Shown here one piece after another: positions 1 to 9,739 of a DNA stretch of 64,000 nt. A program made the translations under genes and the position numbers. Source of the stretch: Spirochaetales bacterium (GTDB lineage Bacteria; Spirochaetota; Spirochaetia; JC444; Marispirochaetaceae); NCBI GenBank assembly GCA_016935695.1, contig JAFGQL010000011.1:1-64000 (forward strand), written 5' to 3'. Within the stretch, counting starts at the first letter, position 1. Every line of letters begins with the position of its first letter. The notes under the pieces were generated by a model. It was not told the DNA's origin. It saw only the letters and a program-made list of their open reading frames with translations, and searched no databases.

Positions 1-480
1 ACAGCAAGAAACGGCGTGAGTAAGTTAAGTGATGCGGCCCTCCTGGGATACCGGAACCTGGCTGCACGGTGGCCCCTCGACCGTAAAAGAATTTTCACCT
101 TGACGGATGCAGTTCTGGATATGGGGATTGAACAAAAACCGCTGGAAACACAAATACCTGCGGGAACCGGGCTGCCAGATGAAATGAACCGTCAACCTAA
201 AGATGAACACAGCATTTTCACCGAGGCCGCCTGCAAAACGTTCCTTGCAACTGAATTTGAACTGCTTAACCGTCTTTATGAGGTTTCATTTGATATGCTG
301 GAAAAAGGAATAACTGAAGAACGGCTCGCCATATTTGTACCGCTTGCAACGGAATGTGATTATCCGGCCCTGCATATCACCGATATGGATATCAAAGCCC
401 CCGATGCGGTCCAGCTTAAACGCCTTCTTATGGCAATCGCCCTCTACAGGAAACCCCTTACATCTGCTTTGCTGAAGTAG
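1..480 (+). CDS. 3' part of an unrecognised gene (cut by window edge)
   Basis: The reading frame is open from the first base to a TAG at 478-480. No start codon with a ribosome-binding site is visible: the first candidate, GTG at 16, has none. This is most likely the C-terminal 159 or so residues of a longer protein. The visible part is a soluble, mostly helical sequence with no motif I recognise. The gene is convergent with lepA, and their stop codons are only a few bases apart. No function is assigned. Confidence 0.5.
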   Translation, partial: TARNGVSKLSDAALLGYRNLAARWPLDRKRIFTLTDAVLDMGIEQKPLETQIPAGTGLPDEMNRQPKDEHSIFTEAACKTFLATEFELLNRLYEVSFDMLEKGITEERLAIFVPLATECDYPALHITDMDIKAPDAVQLKRLLMAIALYRKPLTSALLK

Positions 481-486
481 ACATCC

Positions 487-2298
487 CTAATCACTATCGT
501 CCGATTTGAGGACAGAAAGAAATGCTGACTGGGGCAGTTCCACATTCCCGACCATCTTCATCCGTTTTTTTCCTTCTTTCTGTTTCTCCAGGAGCTTCCG
601 TTTACGTGAAATATCTCCGCCGTAACATTTAGCGGTTACATCTTTGCGCAAGGCGCTTATAGTCTCACGGGCAATGATGGAATTGCCGATTGCTCCCTGT
701 ATGGGGATTTTGAACTGGTGCCGTGGAATTTCTTCCCGAAGTTTTTTGCATACTCTTCTTGCCCGGTAAGCCGCCTGTTCCTTGAATACAAGCTGTGATA
801 ACGCGTCGACAATGTTCCCGTTTAAAAGAATATCAAGCTTTACAAGATCAGTGACCTTGTAATCGGTAAGTTCATAATCAAAAGAGGCATATCCTCTGCT
901 CACCGATTTGAGCTTGTCATAGAAATCAAACAGCACTTCAGCAAGGGGCATTTCATAAATGAGTTCCACCCGTTTCTCATCCAGATAATTCATGTGTTCC
1001 TGTACACCCCGTTTTTCCAGACACAGACTAATTATACTGCCCACATAGGTTGTCGGCGTGATTATGGTGGCCCGGATATAAGGCTCCTCAGACTGTGCTA
1101 TCTTGACGGGATCTGGGAAATTGGCAGGATTGTCAATATATTCTACCGAACCGCTGCTTAAGGTAATACGGTACCGGACTGACGGAGAAGTCAGTACAAT
1201 GGACAGATTGAACTCCCGTTCTATACGCTCCTGAACAACTTCAAGATGTAAAAGCCCAAGGAAACCGCATCTGAAACCGAATCCAAGGGCCAACGATGCG
1301 TCTTTTTCATACACCAGAGAAGCATCATTGAGTTTAAGTTTTTCCAGGGCTGTTTTAAGATCTTCATAATCATCGGCGTTTACCGGATAAATACTGGAAA
1401 ACACAACCGGTTTTACATCCTTGAACCCTTTTAACAGACCGTCACAGGGACGGGCGACACTGGTTACGGTATCGCCCACACGTATATCGCTGATGGTTTT
1501 TATTCCCGCGATAATGTAACCTACATCTCCCGCATGCAAAGATTTAGCAGGCTGCAGAGCAATGCTGAACCGTCCGCATTCTTCCACTTCATATTTTCCA
1601 CCGCTTGCTATAAAAAGGATTTCATCTCCTGTGGATATTTCTCCGGCGAACACCCGGACATGGACAATGACTCCGCGATAGGGATCGTAGTGGGAATCAA
1701 AAATGAGGGCCTTGAGCGGTTCATCCTTAGTATCCGCCGGTGCAGGAATCTGGTGTACAATTTGTTCAAGCAGGTCATCGACACCTTTCCCGGTTTTTGC
1801 CGAAACAAGGACTGTATGATCAATGTCCAGACCAAGATCATGGTCTATCTGATGCTGGACCATATCGATATCAGCGCTGGGCAGGTCAATTTTGTTGATT
1901 ACCGGAATAATTTCCAGATCGTGTTCAAGGGCAAGATACATATTTGCAAGAGTTTGCGCTTCCACACCCTGGCTCGCATCAATGAGCAACAGAGCTCCTT
2001 CACAGGAAGAAATGGCCCTTGACACTTCATAGCTGAAGTCGACATGCCCGGGTGTATCAACCAGATTCAGCGTATACGCTTTACCGTCTTTCGCAGTATA
2101 GGGAATGGTTATCGCCTGGGACTTGATAGTTATTCCCCTCTCCCGTTCAATATCCATGTTATCCAGAAACTGGTCTTTTTTGGTGCGGTCGTCAAGGAGC
2201 ATTGCTTTTTCTATGAACCGGTCCGCCAGTGTAGACTTACCGTGGTCTATATGCGCGATAATACAAAAATTACGAATTAGGTCTGTGTCGTGGGCCAT
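487..2298 (-). CDS. lepA: Elongation factor 4 (LepA), ribosome back-translocating GTPase
   Basis: A 603-residue translational GTPase of usual LepA length. It has the G1 motif AHIDHGKST (residues 15-23), G2 RGITIKS (54-60), G3 DTPGH (81-85) and G4 NKID (135-138), followed by the EF-G-like domains and the Lys/Arg-rich C-terminal domain that distinguishes LepA from EF-G. EF4 acts on stalled or mistranslocated ribosomes. The ATG has no Shine-Dalgarno sequence. Instead a promoter ends 8 bases upstream of it, so the mRNA is probably leaderless and lepA can be transcribed apart from the kinase gene before it. Confidence 0.97.
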   Translation of the reverse strand: MAHDTDLIRNFCIIAHIDHGKSTLADRFIEKAMLLDDRTKKDQFLDNMDIERERGITIKSQAITIPYTAKDGKAYTLNLVDTPGHVDFSYEVSRAISSCEGALLLIDASQGVEAQTLANMYLALEHDLEIIPVINKIDLPSADIDMVQHQIDHDLGLDIDHTVLVSAKTGKGVDDLLEQIVHQIPAPADTKDEPLKALIFDSHYDPYRGVIVHVRVFAGEISTGDEILFIASGGKYEVEECGRFSIALQPAKSLHAGDVGYIIAGIKTISDIRVGDTVTSVARPCDGLLKGFKDVKPVVFSSIYPVNADDYEDLKTALEKLKLNDASLVYEKDASLALGFGFRCGFLGLLHLEVVQERIEREFNLSIVLTSPSVRYRITLSSGSVEYIDNPANFPDPVKIAQSEEPYIRATIITPTTYVGSIISLCLEKRGVQEHMNYLDEKRVELIYEMPLAEVLFDFYDKLKSVSRGYASFDYELTDYKVTDLVKLDILLNGNIVDALSQLVFKEQAAYRARRVCKKLREEIPRHQFKIPIQGAIGNSIIARETISALRKDVTAKCYGGDISRKRKLLEKQKEGKKRMKMVGNVELPQSAFLSVLKSDDSD

Positions 2299-2306
2299 AT
2301 CGGCAC

Positions 2307-2335
2307 ACTATACAGGAAGAGTCGTTACGTATCAA
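2307..2335 (-). promoter_or_regulatory. lepA promoter, predicted leaderless
   Basis: On the minus strand a TTGATA -35 (2330-2335), a 17-base spacer and a TATAGT -10 (2307-2312) lie 8 bases before the lepA ATG. A start site about 7 bases after the -10 would leave a 5' leader of one or two bases. The promoter lies at and just before the stop codon of the upstream kinase gene (stop 2325-2327). Confidence 0.7.
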
Positions 2336-4262
2336 GAATTACCCGCATCTTCGCAAGTAATTCTTCCGGAGAAAAGGGTTTGAGGATGATATGATCAGCT
2401 GAAAATTCATTTGTGTTGAATTTTTCATGGCCTTCCGGGAAACCGGACATCAACAGGTATTTAACCCCGGGCAGTTGTACTCTAATTCTGCTAATCAGTT
2501 CTATACCGTTCATATAGGGCATCAGCAAATCAGATACAACCAGATCGATACCACCGTCTTCACCGAGTCGTTCAAGAATGAGGATTGCTTCCCCGGGATT
2601 TGCCGCCGCCAGTACCGTATACCCGCTGTTCATTAGTGATTGACGAAGGATGTCCCGTATCTTCGGATCGTCCTCAACGAACAGAACCGTTTCGCTGCCC
2701 GGATAAACGGTTTTAGGCGGTTTTTCATCACTGGCGGCAGACACAACCGCTGTTTTCGGTTTCGGAAAATACAGGAAGAAAACAGAACCTTTACCTTCTG
2801 TAGTCTGCACATCAATGATCCCGTTACTCTGGGACACAATCCCGTACACCATCGCGAGGCCGAGACCGGTACCCTTATCCGACGGTTTGGTAGTAAAAAA
2901 GGGTTCAAAAATATGCTGGATGACCAAAGGATCTATACCTGATCCGGTATCCCTGACAAAAACCCGTATATAGTCTCCCGGATGAATAATCCCGGTACTT
3001 GCCGGTGTGTCCTTTTGAATACGCATGCTGTCTACACCAAGGGTAATGACACCCCCATCGGGAGATGCGTCCCGCGCGTTGACAACCAAATTAATGATAA
3101 CCTGTTCGAGCTGCCCCGGATCTATATACAGGAAGGCCTTTTCATCGGATGGGGAAAAATAAAAAGAAATATTGTCCGGTAACAACCGGTTCAGCATTTT
3201 CTCCAGATGAAGCAGCTGCGCATTGGCTTCAATGATACGCGGATTCAAAAGCTGCTGCCGCGAAAATGCCAGTAACTGTCTGGTGAGAGCACTTGCCTTG
3301 CTGGTAGCGTCCAGGATACCGTCCACATGGGTTATGACGTCCGAATTCGGTTGGTCATCCCCCTGTATCATGGAGCAGTACCCGATTATGACGGTAAGCA
3401 GATTGTTGAAATCATGGGCGACTCCGCCGGCCAGCCTTCCAATGGCTTCCATTTTCTGTGACTGCCTGAGCTGCTGTTCCAGATTTTTCCTGTCGGTTAT
3501 GTCGATGAGATACCCTTTTATTTCCAGTATTTCACCATTGACTTTACCTGTCTTGGCAATAATATTCGCGAGTACAATAATTGACCGGCCGTTCGCCGTT
3601 TTCAGTTTAAGTTCCTGCAGCTTTAAGACTTCTTCTGCGTAGATGCGCACAAGAAAACGCTGATACTCGATACTGTCAGGGAACAATGTCTCGATACTCT
3701 CAATTGTCTGTCCATCATGCTCGTCAAGTTCAAGCATTTTGGCGAACGCACTGTTATAATCTATGAGAATACCATCGCCGTCGGCAAGAAAATCACCGGA
3801 CAGGTCCTCTTCGAACAACAGGCGGTATCGTTCTTCAGACTCCTGAAGACGCGCCTCGAGGGAAAACCGTACAAAGGCCATCTCGATTGCAGTTTTCAGT
3901 TCACGGTCTTCAAAGGGCTTAATAATGTACCCAAAGGGGCCAAGTTCCTTAACCCTCGCTATTGTCGCGTCGTCGGCGAAAGCAGTGAGCATGATAATCG
4001 GTATCTGGTATTGATCGGAGATGATACGCGCTGTTTCTATTCCATCCAATGATCCCGCGATTTTGATATCCATTAGTATGAGATCGCAGTAATCCCTCGT
4101 CAAATACTCAAGGATGGCCTCCCCGGAAGAGAATACCCCGCCAATCCGGTATCCGCCGTTGGTAAGAATCCGCTTTATGTCGAGAGCAACAATACTTTCA
4201 TCTTCAACAATGCATATGGAAGGTATAGGTTTTATTTCATGTGTGCCGCGGGTAATAGCCAA
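2325..4262 (-). CDS. Hybrid histidine kinase: REC-PAS-HisKA-HATPase-REC
   Basis: A soluble hybrid sensor kinase with no membrane segment. It has an N-terminal receiver (phospho-Asp about 65 in LILMDIK), a PAS region, an H-box GGVAHDFNNLL, an N-box NLVVNARDASP, G-boxes (DTGSGI, GTGLGLAMVYG) and a C-terminal receiver (VVSDLLMPYMNG). The likely start is the TTG at 4262, which has GAGAGGAGA upstream; the frame also extends to a weaker TTG at 4298. The start overlaps the end of the CheY-like gene by 26 bases, suggesting translational coupling. It probably shuttles phosphate with the neighbouring kinases and regulators. The signal is unknown. Confidence 0.9.
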   Translation of the reverse strand: MAITRGTHEIKPIPSICIVEDESIVALDIKRILTNGGYRIGGVFSSGEAILEYLTRDYCDLILMDIKIAGSLDGIETARIISDQYQIPIIMLTAFADDATIARVKELGPFGYIIKPFEDRELKTAIEMAFVRFSLEARLQESEERYRLLFEEDLSGDFLADGDGILIDYNSAFAKMLELDEHDGQTIESIETLFPDSIEYQRFLVRIYAEEVLKLQELKLKTANGRSIIVLANIIAKTGKVNGEILEIKGYLIDITDRKNLEQQLRQSQKMEAIGRLAGGVAHDFNNLLTVIIGYCSMIQGDDQPNSDVITHVDGILDATSKASALTRQLLAFSRQQLLNPRIIEANAQLLHLEKMLNRLLPDNISFYFSPSDEKAFLYIDPGQLEQVIINLVVNARDASPDGGVITLGVDSMRIQKDTPASTGIIHPGDYIRVFVRDTGSGIDPLVIQHIFEPFFTTKPSDKGTGLGLAMVYGIVSQSNGIIDVQTTEGKGSVFFLYFPKPKTAVVSAASDEKPPKTVYPGSETVLFVEDDPKIRDILRQSLMNSGYTVLAAANPGEAILILERLGEDGGIDLVVSDLLMPYMNGIELISRIRVQLPGVKYLLMSGFPEGHEKFNTNEFSADHIILKPFSPEELLAKMRVILDT

Positions 4263-4644
4263 GTTTCTCCATCTCCTCTCTGATTTTAGCCATATCAAGA
4301 GGTTTTACAAGATACGCTTCCGCTCCGCCTTTATGAAAGGCATTTATAACGTTTTTTGGATCTTCCATGACCGTCGTCATAATGATTTTTACCGCATCAA
4401 AGGGGGGAACGGCCATCTCGTTTTCAATATCCCTTATGATCTGCATTGCCTCGTGACCATCCATTTTAGGCATCATGATATCCATGAAAATCAGCTCATA
4501 GGGTTGGTTCTCGTCCAGGGCGATTCTGAAAGCTTCTACCGCTTCCTTTCCATCTACTACAATATCTGTATCTCCATACTGCAGCAGAGCCTTCTGCATG
4601 AAACGCCTGGAACCGTAATCATCTTCCACTATAAGAATTCTCAA
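4237..4644 (-). CDS. Stand-alone CheY-like response regulator
   Basis: A 135-residue single receiver domain with no output domain. It has the acidic pair E7-D8-D9, phospho-Asp D55 (IFMDIMMPKMDG), conserved Thr at about 90 (IIMTT) and Lys at about 114 (LVKP). It lies between two hybrid kinase genes, 16 bases after the first and overlapping the second, so it is probably a phosphorelay intermediate or a protein-interaction output. The start is a TTG. Confidence 0.9.
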   Translation of the reverse strand: MRILIVEDDYGSRRFMQKALLQYGDTDIVVDGKEAVEAFRIALDENQPYELIFMDIMMPKMDGHEAMQIIRDIENEMAVPPFDAVKIIMTTVMEDPKNVINAFHKGGAEAYLVKPLDMAKIREEMEKLGYYPRHT

Positions 4645-4660
4645 AACCTCGCCCGCCTTT

Positions 4661-7147
4661 TTATTTATAGTGACCCAGTACCGTTAAAAGTTCAAGAAGA
4701 CGTTCATCGTCCTCGTTCCGCGCAGCCAGAATGAACTTGAAACAAAGAGCTTTCAGACGTTTCAGTTCCTTCTGCTCAGCTTCTTGTTTCAACTTGCTCG
4801 CTGTATTAATTATATCCATGTAATTCTTTTCCGCTACATTATCTTTCAATAATTCCATATGAGGTTGAAGAACAATACTCGCCGCTTCTTGTTCAGCCTG
4901 GGTTTCTTCCTGTTTTGCAGGTGCATGTTTTCCATCCTTATTAATTAGCATTTCAATTTTCTCAAGCAGCACAGGAACCTTAAACGGCTTTGTAATATAG
5001 TCATCCATACCCGCGTCCAGACACTGTTCCCGGAACCCCTCAAGAGCATGGGCTGTCAATGCCAAAATAGGTACGTGTACGTTGGTCTCGATTGAACGGA
5101 GTACCTTGGTTGTCTCAATCCCGTCTTTTTTCGGCATCTGAACATCCATGACAACAATACTGGGTTGATCTTCTCTGTACAGACGGATGGCTTCGTCCCC
5201 GTTGGCGGCGATGATGACGGTGTATCCGTGTTTCGTCAATATGCGGGACAATAATACCTGATTATGAACATCATCTTCCGCCAGTAACACCCGTTTTCCG
5301 CGATCTTCCTGGTGCCTGTTTGTCGTTTCTGTTGGCAGCCCCGGATCAGGAATTCCACATATCCGGTTATATAAATCCGAACGCCGGAAAGGATAGAGAA
5401 GAACCGAACAGGCGGGACACTTAGGTCTTCTTGTTTGAGGGGCGGCCGCACCGAATTGTTCAACGAGTATGTACTTGGAAAAACCGGGATTATCATTCTG
5501 TGCCGCCGCCTGTATGGACTCCCTCGAAAGTACAGCACTTTCTGCAATCAGGACATGGATACCCTCTTCAGGTAATGTGACGGCAGAAATCATATCTGGC
5601 GGCAGCTCATGTACAATCGCTCCCATGGATGCAGCGCAGTCACGGATATAACCTGAGATATATTCTTTTTCAGATGCAAGCCATACATGAAAATTGTCTG
5701 CAAAATGCAGATTTTCTTTTGGTCCATGCTTGTCAAAGCCGACACGGATTACAAATTCACTCCCTTGTCCTGGTCTGCTGGAAACCACAATTGAACCACC
5801 CATCAGTCCTAGCAGGTTCTTTACAATGGCAAGGCCGAGTCCGGTACCTCCATGACGTCTGGTATATGAATCATCCTGCTGAGTGAACGCGTCAAAAATG
5901 GACCCAATTTTCTCCTGAGCAATTCCCACGCCCGAGTCAGTAACACGAATTTCAAACTCAGTTGCCTTGTCGGAATCTGTGAATATGCTGCGGGTGATAT
6001 GAATAAATCCGTGGCTGGTAAATTTTACGGCGTTTGATACAATGTTCAGCAAAATTTGAAAAACTCTTTTAGGATCGCCAATATACGTAGACGACAAGGG
6101 GACAGCCAGATTTGACCACAATTCTATATTTTTTTTCGCGGCTTCGGCCGCGACCTTCCTCATGGCATTTTCTATGACTTCGTCAAGATCAAATGGGGTG
6201 TAATGCAGATCCATTTTGCCTGCTTCTATTTTAGAGAAATCAAGTATGGAATTTATCAGAGAAAGAAGGCTCTCACTGGCGTGTCTGGAAATTGTTAAAT
6301 ACTCCCTGAGATCATGATCATCAATGCTCTCCAAGACCAGATCAGTCATACCGATAATGCTGTTCAATGGAGTCCGCAGCTCATGGCTCATATTTGCCAT
6401 GAAATTGCTTTTTGCCTCGGATACTTCCTCCGCCATTTTTTTTGCTCTTATAAGCTGAGCTTCCGAGTTCACTATATCAGAATAGTCCCGAACAACCACA
6501 ACCTGCATTTTTTGACCACCGAGATTATTTACCGACACATGAACCGGTATGTTGGAGAACTTCGCAAAGGTTATGAATTTATCGCTTCCGAAAATTTCTC
6601 GGTCTTCCAGACAGGTAAATATATCGGTACAGTGATGCAGCGGGCCCAGAATTGTCTGGGCTATCTTGTTCTGATATAGAATGTTGCCGTCATTATCTAT
6701 GGTAACAATACCATCATTTATCGAGCCAAGAGTCGCCGATAATAACATTTCCTTTTCATGCAGCTTCTTCTCCAGGCCATGTTTGTACAGCGCCATTTCT
6801 ATGGTGATCATCAGCTCACGTTCCTGAAACGGCTTGAGGATGTAACCAAAAGGCTGGGTAATTTTAGCTCGTGCTAAGGTATCCTTGTCTGCATAGGCTG
6901 TTATGAAAATGAGCGGAGTTCCATGCTCCCGCTGAATTATTTCAGCAGCTTCAATACCGTCCATCCTGCCTTTCAGATGGATATCCATTAAAACAAGGTC
7001 GGGATCAAACTCACCGAAATCAGACAATGCTTCGTCTGCCGACATCACACAACCGGCAACGATATAACCGAGGGTTTCCAGCCGTGCGGAAATATCAATA
7101 GCGACGATACTTTCGTCTTCTACGATCAGAACTCTTGGGTTTTTCAT
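4661..7147 (-). CDS. Hybrid histidine kinase: REC-PAS-HisKA-HATPase-pseudoREC-REC
   Basis: An 828-residue soluble hybrid kinase. It begins with a receiver (D55 in LVLMDIHLKG), then a PAS domain (about 130-225), a HisKA domain with H255 (NMSHELRTPLNSI), N-box N372 (NIVSNAVKFT) and G-boxes (DSGVGI, GGTGLGLAIV at 433-442). Residues about 483-600 look like a degenerate receiver without a phospho-acceptor and contain a CPAC pair. A canonical receiver follows (VVMDVQMPKKDG, D668), then a helical tail of about 90 residues. The upstream promoter suggests a leader of about 7 bases without a Shine-Dalgarno sequence. Confidence 0.92.
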   Translation of the reverse strand: MKNPRVLIVEDESIVAIDISARLETLGYIVAGCVMSADEALSDFGEFDPDLVLMDIHLKGRMDGIEAAEIIQREHGTPLIFITAYADKDTLARAKITQPFGYILKPFQERELMITIEMALYKHGLEKKLHEKEMLLSATLGSINDGIVTIDNDGNILYQNKIAQTILGPLHHCTDIFTCLEDREIFGSDKFITFAKFSNIPVHVSVNNLGGQKMQVVVVRDYSDIVNSEAQLIRAKKMAEEVSEAKSNFMANMSHELRTPLNSIIGMTDLVLESIDDHDLREYLTISRHASESLLSLINSILDFSKIEAGKMDLHYTPFDLDEVIENAMRKVAAEAAKKNIELWSNLAVPLSSTYIGDPKRVFQILLNIVSNAVKFTSHGFIHITRSIFTDSDKATEFEIRVTDSGVGIAQEKIGSIFDAFTQQDDSYTRRHGGTGLGLAIVKNLLGLMGGSIVVSSRPGQGSEFVIRVGFDKHGPKENLHFADNFHVWLASEKEYISGYIRDCAASMGAIVHELPPDMISAVTLPEEGIHVLIAESAVLSRESIQAAAQNDNPGFSKYILVEQFGAAAPQTRRPKCPACSVLLYPFRRSDLYNRICGIPDPGLPTETTNRHQEDRGKRVLLAEDDVHNQVLLSRILTKHGYTVIIAANGDEAIRLYREDQPSIVVMDVQMPKKDGIETTKVLRSIETNVHVPILALTAHALEGFREQCLDAGMDDYITKPFKVPVLLEKIEMLINKDGKHAPAKQEETQAEQEAASIVLQPHMELLKDNVAEKNYMDIINTASKLKQEAEQKELKRLKALCFKFILAARNEDDERLLELLTVLGHYK

Positions 7148-7161
7148 ATACTGTAGGTTAA

Positions 7162-7190
7162 AGAATAGAGAAATTGTAGAGTCATATCAA
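7162..7190 (-). promoter_or_regulatory. Promoter of the 828-residue hybrid kinase
   Basis: On the minus strand TTGATA (7185-7190), a 17-base spacer and TATTCT (7162-7167), 14 bases before the ATG. The predicted 5' leader is about 7 bases, too short for a normal ribosome-binding site, and none is present. Confidence 0.55.
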
Positions 7191-7208
7191 ATTTTACCCA
7201 ATCTGCGA

Positions 7209-7865
7209 TCAGGATGTATATTGATTGTTTTTAACCACCCATTCCACCGCATACTGAATCATTTCGGTTGCGTCCTGCAGATTGAGTTTCGTTTTTAAAT
7301 GGCTTTTATAAGTTTCTATTGTTTTGATGCTCAGGTTCAGTTTATGGGCTATATTACGGGTATTAAGTCCGTTTCCAATGAGTTGAAATACCTCAAATTC
7401 CCTGTCGCTTAAAAGCTCGGTTATGTTTTTTTCCCTGCCCCCGCCTCCGCCGGACAGGCTGTGAAGGATTTTACTGCGCATGGCATTGCTCAGGTAAACG
7501 CCGCCTTGCAGGACTTCCCTGATTGCAGTCATCACGTTATCTGTCGCCTCCGCCTTCATGATAAAACCTTTTGCACCCGCACGAAGCGCCCTCTCTGCGT
7601 AGACTTCTTCATCATGGAGGGATACTACCAAAACAATCAATTCAGGAAGAATCACTTTAAGATCTTTAATGAGCTCAAGCCCGTTACTGTTTTTCAGAGA
7701 CAAATCAACAAGGGCAAGATCCGGTGATTTCTCACGTACAACACTGACAGCTCCCGGAGCGTCCTCTGCCTCACCCACCACCTCCAGGTCTTCCTCCTGA
7801 TTAATAAGAAGAACGAACCCCTGCCGTACGATGGGATGATCATCAATAATAACTACTTTTTTCAT
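7209..7865 (-). CDS. NarL/LuxR-family response regulator
   Basis: A 218-residue regulator: receiver with D54 (LALVDLSLKNSNGLEL), then a LuxR-type helix-turn-helix in the last 70 residues (LSDREFEVFQLIGNGLNTRNIA, then KTIETYKSHLKTKL). It has a good ribosome-binding site (GAGGAGA) and its ATG overlaps the stop of the upstream kinase by four bases, so it is almost certainly that kinase's cognate regulator. It is the only member of this cluster with a DNA-binding domain. Target genes are unknown. Confidence 0.94.
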   Translation of the reverse strand: MKKVVIIDDHPIVRQGFVLLINQEEDLEVVGEAEDAPGAVSVVREKSPDLALVDLSLKNSNGLELIKDLKVILPELIVLVVSLHDEEVYAERALRAGAKGFIMKAEATDNVMTAIREVLQGGVYLSNAMRSKILHSLSGGGGGREKNITELLSDREFEVFQLIGNGLNTRNIAHKLNLSIKTIETYKSHLKTKLNLQDATEMIQYAVEWVVKNNQYTS

Positions 7866-9685
7866 AATAGGTCTCCTCTTGTTGCCTGTTTAATCGGAAC
7901 CCTGCAGATTACCGATGTACCGCTGTCCTTCTCGCTATGAATAGCCAGGTGAGCGCTGATCATGTTAGCTCTGTACTGCATTATTCTCAAGCCTATTCCT
8001 TCTGTGTGATCCATCTGCATTCCGGCTCCGTCATCACGAATTGATAATATCAGTTCAGAGGATTCCTGTCTCAACGTTACCTCTATGAGTTCCGGATTGG
8101 CGTGTTTCATAGCATTGTTTATCGCTTCCTGGGCAATATGATATAGTTGTATGCTGACACCTGTGTTGTCCACCTGGATGTCACCTATCTGTGCATACTC
8201 GGTACGGCAGCCATGCATCGATTGTGAATATAAACACAGTTCCTTTATGGCAGATGAAAGCCCTTCTGACTGTACCGTAACAGGAATAAGTCCTTTGGCC
8301 AGTTCTCTGGTTTCCGAGACTGCATCCTTTATGAGACTTCTGATATGGGCAATCTGTTCTGAATAACTGCCATCACCGTTTTTCGCAACTGTATTTTCCA
8401 GGGCTTTTGTTTTTAACAGAATACCGGTAAGATGCTGCCCCAGACTATCATGAAGATCCTGACCTATCCGCGTCCTTTCCCTGTCCTGAATTTCCAGTAA
8501 TTCTTTTTCCAGAGCTTTCCGGTTGGTAATATCTCTTGCAATGATTGATACACCAGTAAGTTTCTTACCCACATCCCGGATAGGCGAAATACGGATGGAC
8601 ATATCAAGGAGGTCGCCAGCCTTCGTTTTTCGTACCGCCTCGTAATGGTCGATATTCTCTCCGTTCTTAATCCGGTCAAGAACATCGGGAATTTCATTAG
8701 GAAAGAAATCCGGCGTCAGTACCGACAGATTGGTATTCAATACCTCTTCGTCTGTATAGCCGAAGATCGCTTCCGCACCCTTGTTCCAGCTGGTAATGGT
8801 ACCATCTGGAAGAGACCCGATTATTGCGTCTTCCGATGAGCTGACAATGGAAACCAAACGCGACTGCGCAGCCTGGTAATTATGTTCTTCTTCTATATTA
8901 CGGAATACAATCACATAGCCTTCATTATCTTCCTCTTCACTGCCGACAAGAGATGTTGTAACCTCGACAGGGAAATAATACCCTTTGGTTTTTAGAAAAT
9001 AACGGGCACGTTTTAGCTCTACATAGGCCAAGCAGGGATCTTGACCGGCTTCATTTTGCGGAGCCTGCATATCTCCGGCCAGCCAGGCCAGAGGGAATAC
9101 TTCTTCTTTCGTGTGATAATCCAGGAATACGAGCATGAGTTCATGGAACTTCATACCGACTTTTTTTTCATGGCTTATGTCAAATAATCTTTCGGCGGAT
9201 GCATTGATCAGGCGTATTACCCCCCATTTGTCGGTGGTGATAACTCCTTCCTGAATGCTTTTAAAGGTTGCCGATAAAAGACGCTCCTTCTCAATAATTC
9301 GCCGCTCCATTTTACTTTTATATAAGGCCATCTCAATGGTTGAGTGTAAATCATTATGATCAAAAGACTTCTGTATATAACCGTAAGGTTCGGTCTGGCG
9401 TGCCCGCGATAAGGTTGTCGCATCTGAGAAGGCAGAAAGATAAATAACAGGTATTTTTAGGGAATTCTGTATCCTTTCAGCAACCTGAATACCGTCCATT
9501 TCACCACGGAGCTGAATATCCATCAAAACCAGGTCCGGACGTTTCTGCGAAATGATGCTCAGGGCTTCTTCACCAGTGCCTGCGGTATCAATGACATCGT
9601 AGCCCAAAGACACCAGCGTATGGGATAAATCTATAGCGACGATTGACTCATCTTCTACGACTAAAATCTTAGGTTTTTCCAACAC
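7862..9685 (-). CDS. NarX-type histidine kinase with N-terminal receiver: REC-PAS-PAS-HisKA_3-HATPase
   Basis: A 607-residue soluble kinase. It has a receiver (D56 in LVLMDIQLRGEMDG), two PAS domains (about 135-265 and 275-390) and the HisKA_3 dimerisation box RTRIGQDLHDSLGQHL with phospho-accepting H412. A short HATPase follows (NAMKHANPE N-box, DDGAGM). HisKA_3 kinases pair with NarL-type regulators, and such a gene follows with a four-base overlap. The start is GTG. The N-terminal 140 residues closely resemble those of the other two kinases here, indicating duplication of a receiver-plus-linker module. Confidence 0.93.
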   Translation of the reverse strand: MLEKPKILVVEDESIVAIDLSHTLVSLGYDVIDTAGTGEEALSIISQKRPDLVLMDIQLRGEMDGIQVAERIQNSLKIPVIYLSAFSDATTLSRARQTEPYGYIQKSFDHNDLHSTIEMALYKSKMERRIIEKERLLSATFKSIQEGVITTDKWGVIRLINASAERLFDISHEKKVGMKFHELMLVFLDYHTKEEVFPLAWLAGDMQAPQNEAGQDPCLAYVELKRARYFLKTKGYYFPVEVTTSLVGSEEEDNEGYVIVFRNIEEEHNYQAAQSRLVSIVSSSEDAIIGSLPDGTITSWNKGAEAIFGYTDEEVLNTNLSVLTPDFFPNEIPDVLDRIKNGENIDHYEAVRKTKAGDLLDMSIRISPIRDVGKKLTGVSIIARDITNRKALEKELLEIQDRERTRIGQDLHDSLGQHLTGILLKTKALENTVAKNGDGSYSEQIAHIRSLIKDAVSETRELAKGLIPVTVQSEGLSSAIKELCLYSQSMHGCRTEYAQIGDIQVDNTGVSIQLYHIAQEAINNAMKHANPELIEVTLRQESSELILSIRDDGAGMQMDHTEGIGLRIMQYRANMISAHLAIHSEKDSGTSVICRVPIKQATRGDLL

Positions 9686-9739
9686 ATTGCCCGCTTCATA
9701 CTCATTCTCTTTTTAATTTTCGGTACAGGAACCCGGGGC

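Noticed and set aside
3223-3642. Long plus-strand frame inside the first hybrid kinase, and similar frames antisense to gltB, carB and ftsH
   Set aside because: They mirror the codon structure of the opposite-strand genes, lack ribosome-binding sites and show no domain. Treated as shadows.
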